A stretch of 64,000 nt of DNA from Hybos culiciformis (lineage: Eukaryota; Arthropoda; Insecta; Diptera; Hybotidae), in the NCBI GenBank assembly GCA_964007475.1, contig OZ023273.1, forward strand, positions 132,550,732 through 132,614,731, in the 5' to 3' direction. Under the pieces are notes generated by a model. It had not been told where the DNA came from. It did no database searches and saw nothing but the letters and a program-made list of their open reading frames with translations. Position 1 is the stretch's first letter. Each line of letters starts with the position of its first letter. A program made the translations under genes and the position numbers. Positions 42,904-53,523 of this stretch are shown piece by piece.

Positions 42904-45853
42904 GGTTATGCCGGACAATTTGTTTTTTTTTTTTTACAAAAATTAGGTTGATGATCTAAAACAAAAATAAAATAAAACTTGAGGAAATATAATTTAATTA
43001 GTTGTTTTTTAAGAAAAAAAAAGTGAAGTTGTCACAAAACTGTGAGGCACAAGTGAAAGAAAAAAAAAACTTCTTTAAATGGGAAAAAAGATTTATTTTG
43101 TATTATATTTTTTCTAGACAGAATGCTACAAATTTATCATAGCAGCTGATAAAATGATTAAGATAAACGGATCAGTAAATATTTATATAGTGATATAATT
43201 GAAATTAAAGTAGAGGTTAAAAATTTAAATATACAAATTAACATAATATTTTAAAGCAGACCGTTTTCGGAAGACAATATGTGACTAATATTAATTTATA
43301 ATTTGAAAAATAGTTAATGTAAGTAAACTTATTTTTTCGATAATGGTTAATTGAGAAAAAGCTAAAATTATACACTTTGTTTAATTTATTTGATTTTCTA
43401 AACAATATTCGTCATTATTCTTTATTCTAGGCTTGAGTTAGTGAAATACTAGTGGTGCCACCAAGTTAGGTCTAATTAATAAATTGGATTGCGGTTACGT
43501 TGCACAAAAGCTCTAAGTTAAAACTTTTTTTTTTTTAATTCAATTCTAATTAGTTAATTCCAGCAAGTTCTGTCCGACCACGGCAAGAAAACTTCATAAA
43601 CTTATAAATGCATCAGTGTCAGTTAAGTATTTATCTTTCTTTGATTATCCATATTTTACTTTCTTCCCTGATGCAGTCCGAGTTAACGACTTGGAGTGAA
43701 TATAATTTTTATATTATATTTAATTTATTTATTTCGTTTAGTTCAAACATAATTCTAAAAAAAAAAATGACAATTTTATTATAACTAAATATTACTACGT
43801 CAAAGTTTTATTTTTAAAGTATATTTGGATAAAGAGAAATCAATTATATTTTAACACTTAATTTTATTGTTGACAGCTTGTTATATAAAATAATATCCAG
43901 CTGGTGAAAGCTTTTTAGTTATTAATTATTAATAAATTTCTAAATTTCGACCTCTCAATTAGATATCTGAATTAGTTTTTCAGTATTATACTTAATCATT
44001 CCACATCATATCAACATAATATTTAATAAATTTAAATAGTTGAGATTTTTTTTTTAATGTTAATTGTTACATTTCAAACTTATTATTCCTGAAACTTATG
44101 ATTTTGCACTTTTTTATTTACATTGGAATTTATATTTTAAATAATTTCTTATCGTACCTAATGTGTATATCGCTCTTAGTGACTTGATTTCTTCTTTCAA
44201 AAAAATAAAATAAAAAAATAAAATAAAAAAATAAACAAAAATATACAGCAAATACTTATGTAAAATTCTTTTTATGTTTTGAGCAAATCAGATGTTTTAA
44301 TAACTATGCTTAAAAGAAACATTCTAATATTGAACTTTTTTTTTTTACTTCATTGATGATTTTAAATAATATTTTTTCTAAATATTAATCAGCCATGATA
44401 AGCGCAGAGCTTTAATCTGAGTCACTACATCATTGTACTTTTTCTTATTTCTTCCATTCAAAAAATTTAGTGAGAAGAATAATTAATGAAAAAAACATAG
44501 GAGTATTAACTAATTATTATGTGTAAGTGTAGTTTATTCATTATAATTGCTTTTAAGTTAGTCATAATTTATTGCCTATTAATAAATACATTTTTTTTTT
44601 GTTTTATTATACGTAGATATACTTATGTAGGTAAATTATATTTCATGTGTGTGTTGTTATCTTATCATTAAAAATCAACTTAAAATTCAACTAAAAAAAA
44701 AGCTTAGTTTTTGAGATGAATTTTTGCAAATTAAATTAAATAGTTATTTTGTGAAAGTTTCGTCGATAATTTATTCCTTTTTTATAAGCAATTTAAAATC
44801 TGTTGGTATGTTATTCTGGTGTAGCGATTTTAATAAGCACTTTGCTTTCAATTCATTTTATAAAAACATAATGAAAAAATATCATTAAAAATTTTAGAAC
44901 TTAATAAATAAGTATTATCAGTTTAATAATTATTTGCTAGTTAATTCCCAAATTCCCCAACAAATGTCCGCTAAAAATAGGATTTTAATGTTAAAATATA
45001 GTTATCTAAATATAAGTTTTAGGATAATTTTCTGCTTGTAGCTAGATATAAATTAATGCTAAATTTTCATAACTGTTAAATGTTTCAATTATAAGTAGAA
45101 TTTATATGAAATTTTCGTAATTTTATTTAATTTTACTTCTCTAACGTCCTTTAAGATTTCTCAACAATTTTTTTTTTCTTATTAAAAGTATCTATTTGAA
45201 ATATTTTTTTAATCAATTAATACTATTTTCTTGTCTCTACGACACATTTACACATTTAAGCTGTGCACAAAAATATTAATATTTAATAAAATTAAATGAG
45301 AATACTTATGATTACTTATTAATATTACTTATGATTTTATCGACAGATTGTTTAACTTCATTATGGATGTGAAGACTGCTTTAAAGTAACTCCATACCTA
45401 ATGAACCAACAGGAATAATTGCGATAAGGGACTTTCTGATCACGATAAATTCCTATATTTAATGATCTGAAGAGAATTTTGTTGGTACTACCTATATACC
45501 TAGGATCCTACTTAGCACAACAAATTTTCAATCACGAGATTAAATCAATTAAAAATGTGAAATATCTAGGTAAGTATATAATTTTAATGGAAGTTAATTT
45601 TCATTTTTCAAATAAAATTGTATATTACATACCTACCTACCTAAATTTATTATATTAAATTAAGAGAACAAGGGGAAGGAAAAATAAAATTAATTATATT
45701 TAGGTATTCGACAAACGGAAGTGAAATTAATAAAAAAAAAATAAATAAATAAAAAAAAAAACAGAGAGTTGCACCTCTAAAAAAAAAAGTTTAGTGCAAA
45801 GATAAAAATAAAAAATAAAATAAAAATAAATTTTTATACGAAAAACAACTCAC
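42904..45853 (-). other. Probable first intron/leader of the PLEKHF gene
   Basis: About 3 kb with no coding signal. A strong minus-strand donor, AATTCAG then GTGAGT, lies at 45854/45853, suggesting that an untranslated first exon of the PLEKHF gene ends there. A less A/T-rich patch around 43440-43700 could be regulatory. No acceptor close to the ATG can be named with confidence. Confidence 0.4.
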
Positions 45854-46618
45854 CTGAATTTCAAACTTGTCTTTTTCATAAATTTTTTTCTATTTAAAAT
45901 TTAATATTCACAATTTTTATAAAAAAAAAAGAGAATAAAATAAATAAATTAAATTAAAAATGCAATTTAATAAATAATAAATTTTTTTAAATAATTATAA
46001 ATTAAGTTTTCAGAAAAAAAAATGCAAAAAAAAAATTAGTCAGCAAAGTTCAAAAGTATCTTCCTTTCTTTTTTTTTTTTTTCTTTGAAATTTCAAAAAT
46101 AAATATACTTTTAGTAGGTAGATATAAATTAATTGTATTTAAAAATTAAAATTTACAATAATACTTTAAAATATTTTATAAAAGCAATAAAAATTTTTAT
46201 TTTAATTAATTATTATTATTTATTTTCTTTTTTTCTAAAGAATATGATACGTAAAAAAACTTAATTAAAATCTCATTACTTTTGCTTGACAAGAAAAAAA
46301 CTTTCTTTCTCTATGAAACAACGTTGCCAGATCTTATTTTTAAAGTTACCATATAAAAATGAAATTGTCAATAATGACTCATGTCAAAAATTTTAATTGC
46401 TCGATATGCGTGTAAATCCAGCTTAATACGATTGTCATGATTTTTATGCTGCCTTTGAAAATACATAGGTATATCGTTTTTTTTTTTAATTTTAACATAA
46501 TGATCGGTCAATGACAGACCAATCCAAAGACCGATACTGCATTCTGATTCTAACTTTCTACTTACTTAATTCATGGTACCCTAAAGGGCCAGTATTATGG
46601 CAATTAAGTTGAATATTA
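45854..46618. other. Candidate PLEKHF promoter / untranslated exon region
   Basis: It lies upstream (minus strand) of the strong donor at 45853. The sequence is A/T-rich with no ORF and no clear core promoter motif. Confidence 0.3.
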
Positions 46619-47024
46619 TGCCTTGTTCAGACAATGAAATCTTATAATGATAATCTTATTTTTTGTGATTATCATTCTTTTTTTTCATGATTTGCTCATA
46701 CAAAAAAAGTGTCATCGGAAATCATGATTATCGAAAATCATGAAAAATTTCAGGGATGAGATTATAGTTTTTTACCATCCATGTTACCCATTTCCACTCA
46801 TTCCTAGTTATTTTTGACTTTTATTTTTGACATATTTTGTTTATTTACAAAACAAAAAAAAATTTGAGTAGCAAATAATATTTATGTTTTTATTTTGTTT
46901 GCTTTCAGGTTGTTTACTTTTTTTGTTTTCGTTCATAATCGTGTTCACACAGGTTTTCAAAGTATGATTATCTACGCAAATCACGATTACGAAATCATGA
47001 TTTAGTCGTTGTCTGAACAAGGCA
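46619..47024. mobile_element. Tourist/Harbinger-like MITE 2 (TTA target duplication)
   Basis: The left end TGCCTTGTTCAGACAATGA and the inverted right end TGCCTTGTTCAGACAACGA are followed inside by AAATCATGATT-like sequence on both arms. TTA flanks both ends (46616-46618 and 47025-47027). It is of the same terminus type as the elements at 2566-3046 and 33564-34065. It is non-coding, and its ends are the best preserved of the three. Confidence 0.8.
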
Positions 47025-47030
47025 TTACGT

Positions 47031-47382
47031 AGTAAACACAATTGGGGCGACAGCGACAACGAAAGCGATAGCGACTATCAAAAAAAATAGAAACCATATA
47101 TTTGTATGAGAATGAACCATAGAAATAATAGTTGGAATGAACACAATTGAGTCGACTGGCGACAAACGACATTGTCGTCTGGCGACGAATTAGAAATTTT
47201 TCGATTTTATCGCCGGGCGACAACGCAGCCATATATTTTTTTATTTAATTTTTCTATTTGTTTTATTTTTTTCCTGTTTATTTATTCGTCGCCGTCGCCG
47301 TAATTGTGTTCACTCCAGATATCACTGTCGTTGTGTTGAAGTCGTTGTTGTCGCCGTAGTTGTCGCCCCAATTGTGTTTACT
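47031..47382. mobile_element. GC-richer inverted-repeat element with nested inverted pair
   Basis: AGTAAACACAATTGGGGCGA at the left end is repeated inverted at the right end (TCGCCCCAATTGTGTTTACT). Inside, a second pair, GGAATGAACACAATT (47134) and AATTGTGTTCACTCC (about 47302-47316), forms a nested inverted repeat with related sequence. The interior is rich in GGCGAC/GTCGCC. It starts 3 bp after the target duplication of the neighbouring MITE. No clear target duplication was seen, and the superfamily is unknown. Confidence 0.7.
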
Positions 47383-48259
47383 CCATAGGAATTTGTAAAT
47401 GAAGACAAGATTTTTAAAGAAAGCTATTAAAATAATTACGTCATGAAATAATTTGTGTTCCCGCAATCCCGCCGGCTTTTTATTGGATTGAATGAAAATT
47501 TTTTATTTTAAAAAGTGGAAATTTTAATATTTTATTGAAAACAATAAAATAAAAAATAATTTTATTTTTATATTTAATTCGGATTCTCTGCTGAAGTAAG
47601 GGTATAGGTTTAATAATATATAGTTTCGTTTGATTAAAATATAGGGAATATTCAAAACATCGTTAATTAAGTCTCAGGCGCCGTGATCGTGAATAATGTT
47701 ATTATTGCGCGACCGCTAAAAGTAAACGATCCGAATTTTTTTTGAAGAAAAAAATATTTTATAAATGTTTATTTTATATAGGTATTCTGTTCGACCTGCT
47801 CTTCCAGGCCCAAAAAGAAAAAAAGTAGGCTTAACCCTTAACTACCCGCGAATCTCCTAGACCGGGACATAATTTGTTGGAAGTTATAGAATTTGGTAGG
47901 TAGGTACCTACCTACAATCGAACTATAATTACTGTAATCCTACTGCGAAATTTTATTTTAATGAAATTCATTTAGTACCTACTCATTTTTAATTTCATTC
48001 AACTGGAAACAAGATTAGAAAGGTAGGTAGTTAGGTATATAATCCACGGGTAGGATTTTCGTAAGATTTCTACGATCGTTCGTAGTATTACCTACCTAAC
48101 CTCTCAAAGTTGCCGATCTTAATCAAGGTGCATTCTTTTCCTTAGTTTTTTTCTTCCTGCTGAGATTTGAAATAACAAATATTGATTGTCTTTATTTTTT
48201 TTCTTTTTAGGAAAAAATATCTTGGTAAGGATACCTACACCTAGATACCTTTCCGCATA
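47383..48259 (+). other. UBR7 upstream region
   Basis: Contains a less A/T-rich patch at 47680-47735 (GGCGCCGTGATCGTG, GCGCGACCGC), the best place for a promoter, a TAGG/TACC microsatellite at 47895-47916, and an acceptor-like TTTCTTTTTAG at about 48211, 49 bases before the ATG, suggesting a spliced 5' leader. Confidence 0.4.
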
Positions 48260-51200
48260 ATGGCCGAAAATCAAAGTAACTCAGAAAATACAACAGATAA
48301 AATTGAAAAAGAAAATGTAACTAATGAGAGTTTAAATGAAAGTGCGGAAAATTTGGATGCAACTATGGAAGATCTAGATGAAACTAAGGAAGAAGAAGAA
48401 GAAGAAGAAGAAGAAGTATTAACTTTAGCTGAAGTAATCAAAGAAGAGCAGGATCTTATAGACGAATCTGTTGCCGTTTTGGGTGGTTCTGATGAAAAAT
48501 GTTGTACATACAATCGGGTAAAATGCATGATTAATAATAATAGTAAAATAGAAATATAATGTGTGGTATCTAGGTAAAGTTGTGTGACAAATAATACAAA
48601 TAATAGGCCAAGTGAAGTAGGCTAAAAAAATCTTATAAACCTACCAAAATGCTTTCTTGAGTTTGGTTTTTTTTTTGTCAATATTAGTAGCGTCCTAAAT
48701 TTGAAAATATTTAAATAATAATTTAATGTTATTTTGCAAATAGGTATTTTTTTTTTTACAAAGACTTGATAGGTTCTTTAGCATATTGAATCCACCGAAC
48801 TCTGACAACACTTTTAAAAGATCGCATTTCTTCTTTGTAAAATAAAAGTTTATTTTCATATTTTTGGTCAGCAATGATCAATTAAATCCCTATAAATATA
48901 TATTTGTACTATTTAGGTCAGGTCCGCAATAATTTTTGATTGTTTAATGCATTGCTTACTTTGATCAGATCACAAAAAAACAATTTTTGATTCATCCAAC
49001 GATTCAAAAATATTTATTAAATTTGCATCACGATGTTTTAAAATTAATTTGATATGATTCTTAACATAAATATAGTTTAATTAGTGTTAGTTCTTGTCTG
49101 GGCTTTTTCCTTTTTATAACAGTAGCAAAAGTAATACGAGTTGATATAAAAAAAATCTAATATTTGTTATTACTGTTGCAGTTTCAAATGCAATTTTCTT
49201 AGTCTCCTTTACATTTTTGAAGTTTCATGTTTTCCGTTTTTTGCCCTCTATTTTGATATCAAATAAAAAAAAAAAAAACTTATTTAGTAAATTTATATGT
49301 TTTCTTGTAATTAGGGTTATGTTAAGCGTCAAGCTCTTTATGCTTGCTTGACTTGCAATCCAGTTGTACTTGCTGGAATTTGTTTGGCATGCAGTTATTA
49401 TTGTCACGAAGGGCATGAACTTATTGAATTGTATACAAAAAGAAATTTTCGATGTGATTGCCCAACTGACAGAATAGAAAAGAAATGCTCTTTTGAATTA
49501 AATGTTAAAACTGAATCAGGCCAGTTTCCATTAAATTCAGACAATACTTATAATCAAAACTTTGCTGGATTATATTGCATCTGCAAGCGTCCGTATCCAG
49601 ATCCAGAAAAAAAATGTCAAGATGATATGATTCAATGCATTATTTGTGAAGATTGGTATGTGAACAAAAATCTGATACACTTTATTACTGTAAGCCATTT
49701 TTTTTATCCAAAATAATAAAAAAGAAACTATAGTTTCTGGTTGTCTGTCCTAACCAAAAACCTGCTAAATAACTTTTAAACTATTGGGCTAATTTTGGTC
49801 ATTTGAATATCAAATATGTATATCATTTGAACTGATACAAACTAAAGTAAATAATAAGTAACAAAGATTACCATGTTTGACATATTTCAATGAATAAGCC
49901 ATGAAAAAATAATTAGACTTATATTGTGTTCAAGTATTTGAGCTCGATTGTATGACTTAAAAAAAATGTTAAGCACAAAAGTATTTTAAATATAAAGGCT
50001 TAAACTGGCTCCATAGTTCATTTTTAAAGATTTTTTTTTTTAATTTTTTTAATTCTATTTAAACTAAAAACAAAAGGCTACAGATAAATAATATTATAAA
50101 TACTTGTCCGAAATATGAATGTCGTGTAAGAATAATGAAAATAAGTAAAAATGTAACACATACTACATAACATACAGTATCGTTCAAAACATTAAAACAT
50201 TAGCAAAACAATATTTACCTATCCTATTTTTGCACAAATTTTGTACAGTGACTGAACATTGACTGATGTTTTTATTTTAGTACTTAGGGTAAAATAATAT
50301 TAAGTTATTTATTTTTTCCTCTTTCTTGATTCAAAATTTTTAAAGGTATCACTCAAGTCATTTGAATGTGGAAAAATCATTGCTTCCGAAAGATACAGAT
50401 TATTGCGAAATGACTTGCCCAAGATGCATGAAAAAAGTAAGTTTTTTACAAGAATACACTGGATTCGCTGTCAATAAATTCAAAGATGAAGAAAATATTG
50501 AGAAAATAGATGTTATTGGAGAGAAAAATGAAAATATTATTGATGAAAAGAAAGATACTGATATGGAAATTGATAAACAGAAAGATAGTGATGTGGAAAT
50601 TGATAAGCAGAAAAATAGTAATGTGGAAATTGATAAACAGAAAGATAGTAATATGGAAATTGATAAACAGAAAGATAGTGATGTGGAAATTGATAAACAG
50701 AAAGATAATGATGTAGAAATTGATAAACAGAAAGATAGTAATATGGAAATTGATAAACAGAAAGTTAGTGTTGTGGAAATTGATAAACAGAAAAATAGTG
50801 ATGTGGAAATTGATAAACAGAAAGATAGTAATATGGAAATTGATAAACAGAAAGATAGTGATCTGGAAATTGATAAACAGAAAGATAATGATGTGGAAAT
50901 TGATAAACAGAAAGAAAATAATATGGAAATTGATAAACAGAAAGATAGTGATGTGGAAATTGATAAACAGAAAGATAATAATGTGGAAATTGATAAACAG
51001 AAAGATAATGATGTGGAAATTGATAAACAGAAAGATAGTAATGTGGAAATTGATAAACAGAAAGATAGTGATGTGGAAATTGATAAACAGAAAGATAATG
51101 ATGTGGAAATTGATAAACAGAAAGATAGTGATTCCAATGTTGATGAAAAATTGAAGCTTGATTTAGATAAAAGTATTAATGATATAATGAATATAGGGAA

Positions 51201-52530
51201 GGAGTCGACTTCAACAGATCAAAATCAAACAACACAATCTAAGGAAGTAAAAGAGTTAAACAGTATTACAAAAAAAAAATTACCAACTGAAACTGATGGT
51301 GATAATGAACAAGAAGTAGTAAAAGCTAAACAAATTAAATTATCCAATGGAGAAACAATATGTAAAAGACCAAATCTTATAAATAATTACAAGAAAGGTA
51401 ATATTTTGAAAACACTTGTGTAAATCACATTAAATTTGTACGTTTATAATCGTATATAAGTGAAAGATTTCAAAATGTAAATTCTTTCAAATCGCACATT
51501 ATCCTTGCTAGCAATAATTTTATTTTTATTACAAACTTTTATTTAACTTCGATTCTTGTCCGTCAGAGAAATAACTGATAATCAATTTTTCTGTTCACAT
51601 TTAGAAAAAAAGTAACTGATAGTGCTCCAAGCATATGTATACAAATGACTCAGAAATTTTTATTACTTTATTTTTACAATTTTTTACTTTTTAGTTCAAT
51701 AAATAAAAGTTTGTTGTAAAAAAAAAATTTTTTTATTATGATTTTTTTTTTGATTATTTATTGATTTAAAATCATGTATAATAATTGGATCGTAATCGCA
51801 ACGAATATTGATGAATTTCATTGATGAATAATGTTGATTGAACATTCTTGTTTTAAAGAACCATTTCAATGAACATAGCAGAAGCATTCTGGAAAAATAT
51901 GTATTTACCCTCAGAATACTTTTAATTTTAATTGCTTTTCAATTTTCATCATATCTTCAAATTTTTTTTGGTTAATATATGTATTTTTGGAATAATGGAA
52001 TCCTTTTCGAAAAATTTTATACATAACTTTTATTAATTATTAATAATTTTGATAAATTTTTTTAATAGTCTCATTTTTTTTAGGGGCAGTTTTTTGGCCA
52101 CATGATTGGCGCAAGCAATTATGCACTTGTTCAGCATGTAAAATACTGTGTTTTGGAAAAAAAGTTGAGTTTTTATTGGATAACGATGATACTGCTCAAA
52201 GTTATGCAGCCAAAGCATTGAAAGCAGCCAAGAAGGAACCTGACGAAGAAGAAATTATTACTAATTTGTTAACAGATTCTGGTTTAAGTCATGTCCAAAA
52301 AATTAATGCGGTGATGGGCTATAATCATTTGAAGGATAAATTGAAAGAATTTCTCATTCCATTTGTTCTCAGTAAAAGAGTTGTTACTTCAGAAGGTAAA
52401 ATATTTATATTATGTTTTTTTTTGTATAATGAATAATTTTCCTTTTTTTTTAGATGTTAATACTTTTTTTGAAGGATTGGATAAAAAAAAAAAGTCCAAC
52501 AAAGGAGAGCCCTCACATTTTTGTCGTTAA
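48260..52530 (+). CDS. UBR7: UBR7-type E3 ubiquitin ligase (UBR box and PHD finger) with decapeptide repeat
   Basis: Putative N-recognin-family E3; the vertebrate protein is linked to histone H2B ubiquitination through its PHD finger. Exons: 48260-48517, 49315-49655, 50346-51397, 52084-52395 and 52454-52530; phases agree and give 679 residues, against about 425 in vertebrates. Acidic N-terminus with a Glu run; AVLGGSDEKCCTYNRG leads into the UBR zinc box (QALYACLTCNP, GICLACSYYCHEGHEL, KRNFRCDC); PHD finger GLYCICKRPYPDPEKK to MTCPRCMKK (about 170-232), split by the exon 2/3 junction. Residues about 268-461 are 19 copies of a 10-residue unit. The C-terminal part (WPHDWRKQLCTCSACK, SHVQKINAVMGYNHLKDKLKEF) matches the conserved family tail, but the end after FFEGLDKKKKS is divergent. 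Divergent from PLEKHF, convergent with Dorsal. Confidence 0.92.
50551..51150 (+). repeat. Coding minisatellite in UBR7: 30-nt unit, 19 copies plus one decayed
   Basis: The 30-base unit AAAGATAGTGATGTGGAAAT TGATAAACAG is repeated without a single length change from 50551 to 51120, followed by one decayed copy. It encodes KD-S/N-D/N-V/M-EIDKQ. The EIDKQ half is invariant in all 19 copies; variation sits in the first four positions. Many units contain S-D-V-E, a casein kinase 2 consensus. The antisense and other-frame ORFs over this stretch are by-products of the repeat. Confidence 0.95.
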
Positions 52531-52567
52531 TACAAAACAATTAAAATCTTATTTTAAATTCCTATGT

Positions 52568-52573
52568 AATAAA
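52568..52573 (+). terminator. Candidate poly(A) signal of UBR7
   Basis: AATAAA lies 38 bases after the UBR7 stop codon, in the 530-bp spacer to the convergent Dorsal gene. Confidence 0.5.
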
Positions 52574-52888
52574 TTCAACACATTTATTTGGTAATTATAT
52601 AATATAATACATATATGTTTAATTAAATTCTAAAGACGAAGCAAAACTTATTTTATTTTTTCTTAATATGATTTTATAGAACATTAAAAATTTTAAGGTT
52701 GGCATTTATTTTCGTTGAAAGTTTAATTCAGTTAATAATTCAATTGAGTGTAATAAGATTGAATTGTAGAGTAGAAATAACCTACGGTTTCTTTATTCAA
52801 TGAGTGAAGAAAACAAAAAAAATTCTTAAAATATTTTTGAAAATGTATTTATAAATTTATTGATAGATATTTATCAAAGATAATTAAA

Positions 52889-52894
52889 TTTATT
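52889..52894 (-). terminator. Candidate poly(A) signal of Dorsal isoform A
   Basis: TTTATT on the plus strand (AATAAA on the minus strand), about 170 bases after the Dorsal A stop. Another lies at 52856-52861. Confidence 0.4.
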
Positions 52895-53060
52895 TTTATA
52901 ATATTTACAAAAATTACCATAAAATATATGTCATACGTTTTTTCAAAGAAATTGGCTAATTAACGAGCCCTGACTTATAATTAAAAACGAATCTTTAAAA
53001 AATTATTTACAAAATTGTGACTTTCCTAACATCTTCTAAAATTCTAGACACAAAAAAAAC

Positions 53061-53487
53061 TTAATTTATCGAAAGATTAGATAATTCAGCGGAATTCAAT
53101 TGTATCAATTGTTCACTATCCATATCTAATAAACTACTTTCACCAGCATTTCCAATTCCTAAGTTATTAAGGGAGTTCGTTTGGGAATTTTGTTGAGTAT
53201 TTTGATGATTACTAATACTGTTATTACTCTTATGGGCACTATTATTGTTGAGCAAGTGATGTTGTACAGTAAAATTATTCGATTGATTAAAATTATTTTT
53301 AGTAATCATATGCCAATTTTGATGTTGGAAAGGTATATGTTGTTGATGTTGTGGTGGTTGCTGTTGTTGGTTTGTATTGTCTAAATTGAAAGCTGGCTGT
53401 AAAGTGTGGAACGGATTTGTTGTTCCAGTTGAATTGGAAAAGTTTTGGGGTTGAAATTGTTGTTGTTGTTGTTGTTGTTGTTGCTGT

Positions 53488-53523
<36 letters not shown>

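Noticed and set aside
50400..51137. A 245-codon minus-strand ORF rich in Ser/Cys/Leu and two plus-strand shadow ORFs over the UBR7 repeat
   Set aside because: They are by-products of a 30-nt unit whose length is a multiple of three, so any frame without a stop in one unit stays open. The UBR7 frame is fixed by flanking conserved exons.
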